Source of the DNA: Hibiscus mutabilis
Lineage: Eukaryota > Streptophyta > Magnoliopsida > Malvales > Malvaceae
NCBI GenBank assembly: GCA_019671005.1
Contig: JAGYYJ010000676.1
Location: 1-64,000 of the forward strand
DNA: 64,000 bases
Reading direction: 5' to 3'
The notes under the pieces are model-generated. The model ran no database searches and was not told where the DNA came from. It was given only the letters and a program-made list of their open reading frames with translations. The first letter of the stretch is position 1. Every line of letters starts with the position of its first letter. This document shows, one piece after another, positions 1-11,109 of the stretch. Made by a program: the position numbers and the translations under genes.

Positions 1-62
1 AATAATGTTAAATTCGTTGAACCCTCCACCACCTCCCTTCTTCATCGTCAAAGAAAAACAAA

Positions 63-688
63 ATGCACCAGAAACTGAGAGAAACCCTGCAAGAAATCGA
101 AGACGATGATATCCTGAAGCAACTCATCGGATGGTTTCAGGACCTCATCGACGGAACCATCGGCCAAGAACTGGAAACCCGAGCTCTCCAAGGACTGCGC
201 GTCACCCATGCTAGAAAAGGATTTCTACGATCCGAGTTCGCCGTACCCAGTCTCGCCGCCGTAAAAATAATTCCGACTCCAACTACGATAGCTTTTTTCG
301 TGCGTTTTTTCTTCCCATTTTAATACCCTGTTTTCATTTTTTTGTAAAGGATGTTGACGGGAATTGGCACGGAGGAGCTATTGCGTCCTTGATGGACGCC
401 GTGGGAGCGGTTGCTGTTTATTCAGCTTTCCATCACGTCGTTAAGTCAGTTGATTTCAGCATTTCGCACTACTCCACGGCTAAGATTCAAGTCAGTTAAT
501 TCGGTTATATTGAGTCTTATTTCGATTGGTATTCGATACGAGAGATTGATTATATGTGCAGGACGAGGTGGTGCTCGAAGCGAAGGTCGTGGGTGATGAT
601 GGAAGCTCGAATGAAGGGAAATGGCGAGTTGATTGCTGTAGGAAAAATGTGGCCAGTAAGCTTTGAGAAACGGGCATTTAATATTTAA
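63..688 (+). pseudogene. Hotdog-fold acyl-CoA thioesterase-like gene (ACOT13 type), last exon frameshifted
   Basis: Three exons read with good GT-AG sites: 63-260 (66 codons from an ATG with 5' leader in the window), 350-490 (47 codons) and from 562. Exon 2 has the family core DGNWHGGAIASLMDAVGA followed by SVDFSISHYSTAKIQ, as in plant single-domain thioesterase superfamily proteins that hydrolyse acyl-CoA. Exon 3 starts in frame (DEVVLEAKVVGDDGSS) but then runs to a TGA at 664-666 through residues unlike the family. The expected tail, KGNGELIAVGKMW, lies in the next frame and ends at 686-688. About six or seven family residues are missing at the switch, so a deletion of roughly 19-20 bp probably caused the frameshift. 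The in-frame product would be 147 residues with an abnormal C-terminus. The family call is secure; loss of function is inferred. Confidence 0.7.
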
Positions 689-774
689 TGTGTTTTGGTT
701 TACGTTTCTTTACATAAATAAGAGAACAAAAATTTTCAGCTATTTATATGTTTCACATTAAAAAATATTAAAAA

Positions 775-947
775 ATTAAATTTTAAATTTCAATCGAGCT
801 CTGGAACTTCAATCGAGCTTGAGTTCAAGCTCGATAAATTAAAGCTCGTGAACTTTTAAGCCGAGTGGAACTTACCTTTGATTATTTTGAGTTCGAGTCG
901 AACTTAGCAATACTCGAACTCGACTCGACTTGTTTGCACCCCTAATT
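775..947. repeat. hAT-like MITE fragment rich in TCGAG/CTCGA motifs
   Basis: The stretch is packed with inverted TCGAGTTCGAGT / ACTCGAACTCGA words and ends in GTTTGCACCCCTAA. That resembles the CAGGGGTGCAAA-type terminus of plant hAT-derived MITEs. No clear left terminus was found, so it is probably truncated. The rest of 690-1280 holds no recognisable gene; it contains the 3' flank of the thioesterase and of the NPF pseudogene. Confidence 0.4.
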
Positions 948-1290
948 GTTGCTAAACCAAACCAAGTGTATGTTTTTGCGACAGAATTGATATGACTTTA
1001 AGAAGTGCTTTGAGTTCTTCCACTTTCTGCTCCGTGGAGAACTCTCCAAGGGTCATTCAAGGCTGATCCATCCGAGCCATCAGCAACAAAAAGTTTAATG
1101 AATATTGTGTAATTTCCGAAACATATTATGAATTCTTTGATCAAACCTTTACGTATCACATCTCAACATTTATAACAGAGGAGATAAAAATGTACATATA
1201 TATCAATGAAAACGAATTCAATTCAAGGAAAACAAAGATTACACAGTGTACAAAATTCAATCCCAGTCTGATTCCAGGACTGTTTCAAGA

Positions 1291-1681
1291 TTACAACTCC
1301 TCTTCCGATACATAATCTTCGTCGACGACATCTGATGTAGATTCATAACATCTGCTACAGATGATGTAATAGAACACACTGAGGAGACTCAACCCTGCTA
1401 GAAGCCAATAATAAATATAGTCGTAGTGAGCCTTGTTAATGTTGTCTGCAATCCAACTGGGTTGCCCATCTCTTGCAGTAGTGTGGTTCACAATGTTAAA
1501 GAGAGCACTATTCAACAAGTAAGCCATTGACAAGGGATAGAAAGAACAGTGAATTACCAATGCTTGACATGGTCTTCGGGAACACTCGATGATAAAACTC
1601 TAACTGTCCGAACGTATTCAAAGCCTCGGCTATCCCCATCACGATATACTAAAGGAGAAGCCCCATTACCGACATGTTTAT
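1291..1681 (-). pseudogene. NPF (NRT1/PTR family) transporter pseudogene, C-terminal part
   Basis: Minus-strand reading gives the C-terminal end of a proton-coupled nitrate/peptide transporter: NMSV, then YIVMGIAEALNTFGQLEFY, FPKTMSS, and finally GQPSWIADNINKAHYDYIYYW with the last membrane helix SLLSVFYYIICS. The closest style is the NPF1/NPF2 group (inference). Two lesions are visible: a TAG stop where the family has Gln in LVPQY, around 1649, and a one-base frameshift near 1520-1530, after which the final 79 residues are in another frame. The upstream coding sequence stops at 1681, where an LTR retrotransposon begins, and resumes at 9433 in the same gene. The final stop is the TAA at 1291-1293. 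Confidence 0.85.
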
Positions 1682-3131
1682 TGTCATAACCTATTTTTGT
1701 CCGGATCTAAGCCCAAACTAAACTCCGTCAAAAATTAAGGTCCATTTTTATTAAATCAATAACCCATAAATTACCCATAAACTCATTACAATAATATTAC
1801 CTAATATCCAAACCCATTACCCATTTACAACCTAAAAAACACATCAGACCCGATTACACTCAAAAAGACTAAACTACCCTTAATCCTAATAACCTAACCC
1901 TCTATCCTACCACACCGTGCCACCGCCCAAAATCTGCTCTATCGCCCTGCAGAAGAATAAATGGGAGATTTTAGATTTTTATATTGTAAAAATAAGTTAT
2001 AAAAATTCGAATGAAATCGAATATAAAGACTCCAGATTTAAAATAATATATATATAAAGGTAAACAATCGTGGATACCATGCAAGACATCCACGCCACCT
2101 TGCTTTCCACTCACCTCACCTCACCTCCCAAATGCCTATAAAAGGCGGGGGTGAGGCTTTGCCTCACAGAGGCAAATAAGCCATGAAAAATGACATAGTA
2201 AGCCATTGAAAATGGCGCAAATAACCATTGAAATGGCGAGTAAGGGCAGTGCCTTTTTAGTTTGAGAGCATTATTCTCACCGGGGAATTTTCAGTACCCA
2301 AAGGTTCGATCAATTATCCAATCGAGGTTCTGTTGAGATTCGTTCGAGTCGTTTTTTTTTTCTACTATGGCTAGGTGACGCGGGGATCTTGCTAGGGGTC
2401 GGTCGAAATTCTTCATTCGAGCATCTAGTAGGGTAAATTTTGTTCTTTATTTTTGTACTTATTTTTGGCTTAGATATGTATTGGCATGTTTTTTTTGTAA
2501 TAAATATATTTGATATGCCATGTTTGCATATTTTAAGTTGTATGACTTATTTACAATGTTCGTTTAATTATTAATGTGTTTTTTTTATATTTTGTATGCC
2601 ATGTTTGAATAAAATATGTTTATATACTGTTTAATTAATTTTAAAATTAAAACCCTTTTTATTAGGAATTATTGTGAAAAACGTACCCCGAACATATGGG
2701 TGCCGCTTTCCGTTAATCTCTATCACAAAATATCATTTTCTATTATAATTTTTAAAATATATCCCCCTCATTCGGGAATCTAACATAAATTATGCCCCGA
2801 GCGTAGGGGTGTAAATTTCTTTCATACACACAAATATTCTTTTAGACATCTTAAGGGATCACAAATTTTAAATTAAATCCAAATTCATAATTTTCGTCGT
2901 TAAAAACAATTTGTAATCGACCAGGTATCAATTTTGGGCGTTGTGGGGGTGCTCACCCTTCCCCACACATAACCGACTCCCGAACCTTTTTTTGGTTTCG
3001 CAGACCAAAACTCGTTGTTTTAATAAAGACGACAAAAATAAGTTTTATTAAAATAACCGGGTTTTCAGGTGATCCAATCTCACCTAAACTAAAATAAAAA
3101 AAAAGATTGGTGGCGACTCCCCGTTGTTACA
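1682..3131 (+). repeat. 5' LTR of the non-autonomous Tat-type element
   Basis: 1450 bp, TG...CA bounded. It carries a TATA motif (TATAAAAG at 2137-2144), a GC-rich short hairpin at 2151-2167 and further small inverted repeats to about 2236. Aligned by eye with the 3' copy, about ten differences fall in the first ~105 bp, so the insertion is not recent. Confidence 0.88.
2137..2236 (+). promoter_or_regulatory. LTR core promoter followed by a string of short hairpins (5' copy)
   Basis: TATAAAAG is followed 7 bp later by a 17 bp perfect inverted repeat, GTGAGGC-TTT-GCCTCAC (2151-2167). After that come three GCCAT-spacer-ATGGC type inverted repeats with 4-5 base loops, between about 2180 and 2236. 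Transcription should start about 25-30 bp after the TATA box, so these would lie at or just after the RNA 5' end. The promoter call is inferred from position and motif. Confidence 0.55.
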
Positions 3132-3134
3132 GCT

Positions 3135-3152
3135 TGGCGACTCCGCTGGAGA
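3135..3152 (+). other. Primer binding site, tRNA-Arg type
   Basis: Three bases after the 5' LTR the sequence reads TGGCGACTCCGCTGGAGA. It matches all but one base of the tRNA-Arg complementary site known from Tat/Ogre elements. The same site, on the minus strand, occurs at 38550-38569 in the second Tat element. Confidence 0.7.
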
Positions 3153-5080
3153 TTTTTTTAGAGTGTCAAGCCACGAGTCGGTTACCTTTTGTCTTAATGA
3201 GTAGAAAATATAAATTCGGTTTAAATTATTTTGTGATCCTTTTTTACAAGATGTTTTTAAAAAGTTTTAATTGTTACTGATCTTTCATATCATGAGCTTT
3301 GCACCCGAGCTTTGTCCCTTTTAAGTGGGAGCAAGAAACTACTCCTTCGTGAGGTACCCCCTCCGTGTAAGATGGTGGATTGCTTCCGGGATATAGGTCC
3401 CTTTGTCTTCGTGAGATTTTTTATCTCCGTGCAGACCTAGGGAAATATATCCTCCCGAATCGATGTCCTAGCAACAGTTCGGGTACCGTCACCCTAGAAC
3501 CTAAACTGCATATAGCGAGTCGTAGGAGCCAACCTTTTATAGACCCTGCCCGTTAGCAATCGCCCTGTTTAGGTTTTGATACCTTTATTTGCCATTTATG
3601 TACACATTTCTTTACTATTTTAATTTATGTCTTATTCATCATTCAATTTATTCATTCAATTATTTATTGTGAACTAACCATTTCCTTTTTGGTGATCACA
3701 CTGCATTCAATCATTCATTGCATGACACCACCATAACATTTTAATTTTTGCATTTCACCAGCATGAAGTATTGATCTCACAACTGGTTCTCAATTTGAAA
3801 AAATTTATCGTCAGAAGAAAATCTAGTACCCTAGATATCAATGCAACATTCAAAGTTGCGAATGAATCCCGTAAATTCGGAAGTTGAGCCACGAGAACCA
3901 TTTTTGAATCAATACCTTCACATCTATGAAATGTATTTTGCATTTATATGCATGCATTTCAAAATGTTGGAACTGGTCCTCGCGATGCCTCGTGCCAGCA
4001 AATACCAAATAAAGCAAAGTCAGCCAACCTAGTACCATGCTGAACCAATACAAGAGCTCCGTCCAGGGGCATCTTTGAGAATAACCCCCGCATTCAAACA
4101 TTATGCCTCTACAAGGCTCCAATTTGAAAGCATTATCTGACGAGTTCAAGAAGCGAGTCTCCGATGCCGAACCAGACTTTTACACCTTAGACGACTACAT
4201 CAATTATCGCTTGTAACACTTCGCCAGAGCCAAAAGTAATGAGCTGTCATGAACCAACACAACAAATTTATAGACATGACTAGAGGGCAACGCAACATAA
4301 TGCGTTCATGAGAACAATGAAAGCCCTTCAAGAAAAGGCAAAAGCATACTTCTAGCTTTGAGTTCGCTTCAAGAACAGTTTCAGACGAAAATGTTGGGGC
4401 ATTCACCCGAGGAAGTAATCCCCAAGATGATCAAACCCAGGGAAGGTTGGGGCATCCTCATGTACAAGGCATTAAACACTACTCGATTAAAATCAAAGAT
4501 CTGACTATCAAAGAGTCAGGGGCATCCCTTTAAGGGCTAAGAAATATCATGTCACATTCATACATTTAGTTGCATGCAGTAAAAATCATCATGCATTTAG
4601 ATTAGGTACACACACCTAAAGTTATCATGCACATGCATTAGACACAAATTTAGGTGCATCTATAACATATTTATTTTTGGCTTGAATGTATAAATGGGTT
4701 CAAGAAAGAGAGTGAAGAACCTTAACGATAGGGGCAACAATTGATGACCAATCTTTAGCCTTGAAGGAGGTGCCGCAAGATAATTTCCCTTGAGAGATGT
4801 CAAGGTCATTCAGCCTAGAAGCTCAAACTAAGAAAAGAGTGAGGATAATGAAATTTGGGGGCAGACCTTCATTGGGGCAAATTTTGAACAAAGAATGGTG
4901 AAGTAGATTGATCGACCAAGTTTTTTTCCCTAAAAAATAGACGACAAGAAGATTAACCAAAGATAGAACCAGTTGCCAAAGAAAGCAGAGTTAGAAAAAG
5001 AGATCATTGGGCCGTTACCTTCAAGAGTAATGCTAGGACCCTCGGGATATCACCCTCAAAAGTGATGTTAAAACCCTCAA
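3153..5080 (+). other. Untranslated leader of the non-autonomous element, no coding domain seen
   Basis: After the primer site the region is a leader resembling that of Tat elements, followed by short stop-interrupted reading frames on both strands. No gag-like domain, zinc knuckle or pol motif was found. It separates the 5' LTR from the minisatellite array. Confidence 0.5.
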
Positions 5081-5089
5081 CAGATCAAC

Positions 5090-7730
5090 CAACTTATTCT
5101 AATCCCATCTCACCCGTAACATGGTGCAGCGGATCAACAAACTTTCTTCTCAAGATCATGCTTGATCAAAATCAAACTCTTGGATCATGCATCTTCATCA
5201 GAGCACAACTTGACAAACAAAACCTTCCAGATCATGCATCTTCGTCGGAGTTGTAGCTTGATTGGAACTTTCTCTAGACCCTGCCTCTTCGTCAATGTAG
5301 TAGCAGAATCAAACTCCCAGATCATGCATCTTCGTCAGAGTCATAGCTTGATCAGATCCTGCCTCTCCGTCAGTGGTGTAGCGAATCAAACTCCCAGATC
5401 TTACCTCTTTGTCAGAGTCATAGCTTGATCAGATCATGCCTCTTCTCCAGTGTTGTAGCGGATCAATCTTTCTATATTATGCCTCACCGTCGATGGTGGA
5501 GCAGATCACTTAAATTTGCATATTCTACTTCTCTGAGATTGATTATGCCCCTCCAACAATGGTGAAACAAATTAGCACAACAATTTTATCTCCCTAGAAT
5601 TACAGCAGAATAAGTACAACAACAAGTTCATCTCCCTAAAATTGCAGTGGAACAAACACCGATAAAAGAATAATTAGGGATTTTTATGCCCTTTTAGAAG
5701 ACAAGGTGATCAAAGCTCATGAGGGTCGTGATTCCCCGCCATGATATAGCAGATCCCATATTTTTTAGATCTTTCTTTGTCGTCAATGGTGCGGCATGTC
5801 AATTTTTTGTCCAAGTCTAGTTTCGCCGTTGACTATGTGACTAGACCAATATTTTCTTCGGACCTCATCTTTAGAATAATAAAAAATCAAAGAAAAATTC
5901 AAAAAGATCCAAAAAGAAATAAAGAAAAAGAACAATAATAATAATAATAATAATTGGCAAAAAATCCAAAGAAGGAAAAAAAATCAAAAACAGAAAAAAA
6001 AATTCCAAAAAAATCCTAAAACTTCAATCATGCCACTTCGTCAGAGTTATAGCAAATCAGATTTTATTCTCCATATCATGCTATTTCGTCAGAGTTGTAG
6101 CTTGATCCGAATCAAATATTTAGATCATGCCACTTCATCAGAGTTGTTACGGATCAGACCTTCTTCTTGAGATCATGCCACTTCGTTAGAGTTGTTGCGG
6201 ATCAAACTTTATTCTCGAGATTATGCCACTTCGTCAGAGTTGTTGCGGATCAAACATTCTTATTCAGATCTTGCCACTTCGTCAGAGTTGTTACTGATCA
6301 AACTTTTATCATCCGATCACGCCTCTTCGTCAGAGTTGTAATTTGATCAGCACTTTCTTGGATCACGCCTCTTTCGTCAGAGTAGAAGCACATCAAACTT
6401 TCTTTATTATTCGATCATGCCTCTTCGTCAGTGTTGCAGCTAGATCAAATATCAAAACCTTCATCCTCTGATCCTGCCTCTTTGTCGGTGTTGTAGTTGG
6501 ATCAAAACTTTTTATCTTTAGACCGTGCCTCTTCGTCGTTGTTGTAGCTCGATCAAATCTTGGTCTTGCCTTTTCGTCGGTGCTGCAGCTGGACTAAGTG
6601 ACTAATTTTTGATCTTGCCTCTTCGACAGTGTCGTAGCTGGATCAACCCCATTAACTCTAAACCCTACCTCTCCGTCAGTGTCGTAGTTGGATCAACCCC
6701 ATTAACTCTAGACCTTGCTTCTTCATCGGTGTTGTAGCTGGGTCGAACCTTACTAACTCATAGTTTTGCCTCTTTGTCGGTGCTGTAGCTGGACCAAGTC
6801 ACTAATTTGCGATCTTGCCTCTTCTTTAGTATCGTAGCTGGATCAAAACTTTTATCTTTAGACCGTGCCTCAGCTCGGTCAAATCTTGGTCTTGCCTCTT
6901 CGTCGGTACTGTAGCTGGACCAAGTCACTAATTTGCGACCATGCCTCTTCGTCAGTGTCGTAGCTAGATCAACCCCATTAACTCTAGACCCTGGCTCTTC
7001 GTCAGTGTCGTAGCTGGATCAACCCCATTAACTCTAGACCCTACCTCTTCGTCAGTTTTGTAGTTGGATCAAACCCATTAACTCTAGACCATGCCTCTTC
7101 ATCAGTGTCGTAGCTGGATCAACCTCATTAACTCTATACCTTGTCTCTTCGTCGGTGTTGTAGTTGGGTCAAACTTTATCAAATCTTGGTCTTGCCTCTT
7201 CGTCAGTGATGTAACTGGACCAAATTCACTAACTCTCGATCATGCCTCTTCGTCGGTGTCGTAGCTGGATCAACCTTGCTAATTATAGACCTTGCCTCTT
7301 CGTCAGTGTTGTAGCTGGATCAAAATTTACTAACCTTTTCCTCTCCTAGTAAATAATGTTGAGAAAAAAAAGAAAAAGAAAAAAGAAGATGAAACAAAAA
7401 AAGAAGGAAAAGAGAGAAAAGAGAAAAGAGAAAAAAAGAAGAAAAAAAGAATTCTATTAAGATCTGACCTCTATGTCGGTGTTGCAGATGGATCAAATAT
7501 CAAAATCGTCATTATTCGGTCCTGTCTCTTCGTCAGTGTTGCAGCTGGATCAAACATCATAGCATTCATTCGATCTTGTCTCTTCGTCGGTGTTGCAGTC
7601 GAATCAAAAATCAAAACCTCCATCCTTCGATCCTACCTCTTCGTCAATATTGTAGCTGGATCAAGTTTTGCAGACCTTGCCTCTTCGTCAGTGTTACAGC
7701 TAGTTCAAATTTTCTTCATGTATTGCCTCG
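5090..7730 (+). repeat. Degenerate ~50 bp minisatellite array inside the LTR element
   Basis: Dozens of imperfect units share the core TGCCTCTTCGTCAGTGTTGT followed by AGCTGGATCAA, then a variable spacer such as CCCCATTAACTCTAGACC. In 6600-7150 the period is 50 bp; elsewhere it ranges from about 45 to 65 bp. Purine-rich blocks interrupt it at about 5880-6010 and 7340-7450. Many units start GATCATGC and end GCTTGATC or similar, so each is a weak inverted repeat. Short open frames run through it on the plus strand, but they differ in frame between units and are not credible genes. Internal tandem arrays are known in Tat/Ogre-type elements. Confidence 0.85.
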
Positions 7731-7983
7731 TTGCCAGAGTCGTAGCAAGCCGAACTCATTTTGTTTCCTCCAACGGATCACCCTAGGTTTGAAGATTATA
7801 TCTCCCCAACATATCATCTATTTTTTTTTGAAGATTTTACCTACAAGAGCGGCCGAGCAAATCAAATGAAGCCTAAGAAGAAGCGGTGGCTAGAGAAAGA
7901 AACCAAACCTGACCGGACAAAAATGGTTATTCTTTGGTCTTTGCTCTATTCCTGTTACACAACAATAAGCAAAGATGGGCAGC

Positions 7984-9432
7984 TGTCATAACCCATTTTT
8001 GTCTGGGCCTAAGCCCAAACTAAACCCAGTCAAAAATTAAGGCTCATTTTTATTAAACCAATAACCCATACAATACCCATAAACTCATTACAATAATATT
8101 ACCCAATATCCAAACCTATTACCCATTTACAACCTAAAAAACCCATCAGACCCGATTACACTCAAAAAGACTATACTACCCTTAATCCTAAAAACCCTAT
8201 TAACCTAACCCTCTATCCTACCACACCGTGCCACCGCCCAAAATCTGCTCTATCGCCCTGCAGAAGAATAAATGGGAGATTTTAGATTTTTATATTGTAA
8301 AAATAAGTTATAAAAATTCGAATGAAATCGAATGTAAGGACCACAGATTCAAAATAAATATATATATATATAAGGTAAACAATCGTGGATGCCGTGTAAG
8401 GCATCCACGCCACCTTGCTTTCCACTCACCTCACCTCCCAAATGCCTATAAAAGGCGGGGGTGAGGCTTTGCCTCACACAGGCAAATAAGCCATGAAAAA
8501 TGGCATAGTAAGCCATTGAAAATGGCGCAAATAGCCATTGAAATGGCGAGTAAGGGCAGTGCCCTTTTAGTTCGAGAGCAGTGCTCTCACTAGGGAATTT
8601 TCAGTACTCAAAGGTTTGATCAATTATTCGATCGGGGTTCTGCTGAGATTCGTTCGGGTCGTTTTTTTCTACTATGGCTAGGTGACGCGAGGATCTTGCT
8701 AGGGGTCGGACAAAATTCTATATTCGAGCATCTAGTAGGGAAATTTTTGTTCTTTATTTTTTTACTTATTTTTGGCGTAGATATGTATTGGCATGTTTTT
8801 TTGTAATAAATATATTTGATATGCCATGTTTGTATATTTTAAGTTGTATGACTTATTTACAATGTTCGTTTAATTATTGATGTGTTTTTTATATTTTGTA
8901 TGCCATGTTTGAATAAAATATGTTTATATATTGTTTAATTAATTTTACAATTAAAACCCTTTTTATTAGGAATTATTGTGAAAAACGTACCCCGAACATA
9001 GGGGTGACGTTTTCCGTTAATCTCTATCACAAAATATCATTTTCTATTATAATTTTTAAAATAGATTCCCCTCATTCGAGAATCTAACATAAATTATGCC
9101 CCGAGCGTAGGGGTGTAAATTTCTTTCATGCACACAAATATTATTTTAGATATCTTAAGGGATCACAAATTTTAAATTAAACCCGAATTTATAATTTTCG
9201 TCGTTAAAAACAATTTGTAATCGACCGGGTACCAATTTTGGGCGTTGTGGGGTGCTCACCCTTCCCCACACGTAACCGACTCCCGAACTTTTTTTTCTAG
9301 TTTCGCAGACCAAAACTCGTTTTAATAAAAACGACAAAAATAAGTTTTATTAAAATAACCGGATTTTCAGATGATCTAATCTCACCTAAACTAAAATAAA
9401 AAAATGATTGGGGGCGACTCACCGTTGTTACA
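7984..9432 (+). repeat. 3' LTR of the non-autonomous Tat-type element
   Basis: 1449 bp copy of 1682-3131, with the same TATA motif at 8447-8454 and a better preserved hairpin string. It joins directly to NPF coding sequence at 9433. Confidence 0.88.
8447..8547 (+). promoter_or_regulatory. LTR core promoter and hairpin string (3' copy)
   Basis: TATAAAAG is followed by the GTGAGGC/GCCTCAC hairpin (8461-8477) and three perfect stems: GCCAT..ATGGC at 8490-8504, GCCATT..AATGGC at 8512-8526, and GCCATT..AATGGC at 8534-8547. A promoter here would fire toward 9.4 kb, antisense to the NPF remnant. Promoter function is inferred. Confidence 0.5.
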
Positions 9433-9620
9433 TTTACCATTGCAGTAGGATATTTTATATGAAATTCTTGGTTTACTTTGCTTAATCTTACATTTTCAAC
9501 CATTGCAGTTAGTCCCATGGCTATGACAGTGAGGAATAGACCCAATCCCATCCTCAAGTAGACACTGAGATATACTTGTTTACCCTTGATCTTTGATGCT
9601 AATGGAATTCTAATTTGCAA
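9433..9620 (-). pseudogene. NPF transporter pseudogene, upstream part separated by the LTR element
   Basis: Minus-strand translation gives IPLASKIKGKQVYLSVYLRM, then GLGLFLTVIAMGLTAMVENVR and YPTAMVN, which matches the transporter segment just before the NMSV motif at 1681. Removing the element and one copy of the duplication joins the two halves in frame (AMV then NMSV). Similarity fades above about 9620, where family-typical sequence (YDR before the PLASKI motif) is missing. The 5' part of the gene is therefore lost or highly diverged. Confidence 0.85.
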
Positions 9621-9739
9621 GTGTTTGGATATATTTATTATTTTATATATCTATTTGACTTTACTTGGGAATTAGTCCTTTCTTATATAAGTAAAACAGT
9701 TTTTTATATATAATTACGTATATATGATTGATTGATTAT

Positions 9740-10190
9740 TCCCGATTATAATGGGTACGTTCATGTTCGTTTAATTTTAACCAAAAAAGTGAACAACTAA
9801 ACGAACATAATTTCTTATTCATTAAGAAATGTAACTTGTTCGTGTTTGTTTATGTTTGTTCGTTAAAATAATAAACAAGCACAAACAAACGCAAACGAAC
9901 ATTGAGTATTGCTTAATTTTTTTTAGAGTTTGAAATTCTGTACATTGAGTATTGTTTATTTTTTTTCTTTATGTTTCATATTTTTAATATATGTTTGTAA
10001 ATACAATATTTATGTTATAAAAAATAATAAATATAAATAAACATATATGAATAAATTTAAATGAGCAGATTACCAAACGTTCACAAATATAAATGAACTA
10101 ACGAGCGCTTTATTCATATTCGTTTGTTTAATAAATAAATAAACATAAACGAACTTTTCACTGAGCATTCGAGTCGTTTACAACACAGTG
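9740..10190. repeat. MITE-like repeat with GTTCGTTTA / TAAACGAAC inverted ends
   Basis: The left part has CATGTTCGTTTAATTTT and repeated GTTCGTTTATGTTTGTTCGTT words; the right part has the complementary AACATAAACGAAC near 10145. Such TTCGTTTA-rich elements are common plant non-autonomous DNA transposons. Exact ends were not defined. Confidence 0.45.
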
Positions 10191-11109
10191 ACGGTCCTAT
10201 GAAATTACTTGAATTATTCAAGATATTTTACCATATGCAACTGTCTTCAAAAATTAGAGGATTTGTATAAACACCGACCGTTTAGATTAGCCAGTGCTCA
10301 TAACAAAATGAAATTATATCTAACTTATTAATTAAAAATAATAGAAAATTAAAAGGTACCATGTTTAATTACGAGCAAAATTACTATTAAAAATCGAAGA
10401 ATATAAATAAAGTGAATTAATTACACTCGATAAGTGAAAACTATTAATTATAATAATTATCAAACAAATTATACAAATATAATTACATGTAATTATTTGA
10501 TGGCTTTGAAAACATAACTTTATAGTTAGGAATTTGCTTTGAAAATCAATTTTGTATTTCCTTAAAGAAACTATCCATGCATTGTTTAGCATATGATATT
10601 GTTGCGTTGAGTAATATTTACGAGAAAGCCATGTTAATATTAATATTATTGTTAACTCGTGTGCAAAAATTTACTGCGTAATAAATAAAACTCCTGCTAA
10701 ACCTACCATTCATACTTTAATATTTATTCTTTACATGCTCTAATATGACCATAGATAACTAAATATTTAGTATATTGTTTATATTCTATTAATATATATT
10801 ACCCCATTTCTATATAACTAAATTATATTTATGACAAAAACATAAATTTATATATTATAAAAAGAATTTTAAAGAAACTAGACAGTAGAAGCAATTTTCA
10901 TGTCGGCTAATGGAATAGAACAGATTTCACACAGTAGAATTGTTCTTTACAACAACGTATATCATGCACATCTTTGAACTAGTTCGAGTTTTTAAGAACA
11001 AAATTTCTTTAGAATCAACAGTTGCATTTAACTACATTTACTATAAAGTATATCATGCACATGCTTTGTCTGAAATTACCACACCGGACAAAGAAAAAAT
11101 AAGAATTGC
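10191..11109. other. AT-rich intergenic stretch and 3' flank of the golgin gene
   Basis: No supported gene. The plus-strand open frame over 10940-11335 is a shadow of the last two golgin exons. The 3' untranslated region of the minus-strand golgin gene must lie in its upper part. Confidence 0.5.

Larger units (their letters stand above)
1682..9432 (+). mobile_element. Non-autonomous Ty3/gypsy Tat-type LTR retrotransposon (LARD-like)
   Basis: Two long direct repeats (1682-3131 and 7984-9432) start TGTCATAACC and end GTTGTTACA, the TG...CA rule. They are flanked by near-identical 5 bp duplications (TTTAT at 1677-1681, TTTAC at 9433-9437). A primer binding site of the tRNA-Arg type used by Tat/Ogre elements follows the 5' LTR. 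The internal 4.85 kb has no recognisable gag, protease, reverse transcriptase, RNase H or integrase on either strand; about half is a ~50 bp tandem array. It therefore depends on a partner for movement. The LTR ends and primer site closely resemble those of the Tat element at 29.4-40.7 kb, so a relative of that element is a plausible helper (inference). It interrupts an NPF gene. Confidence 0.88.

Noticed and set aside
3850..4149. 99-codon minus-strand open frame in the non-autonomous element leader
   Set aside because: No recognisable motif, no codon bias, and it lies in retroelement leader DNA.
7576..7869. Open frames with CLFVSV-type repeats in the minisatellite
   Set aside because: They arise because ~50 bp units keep short stretches open. 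Frames shift between units and no domain is present.
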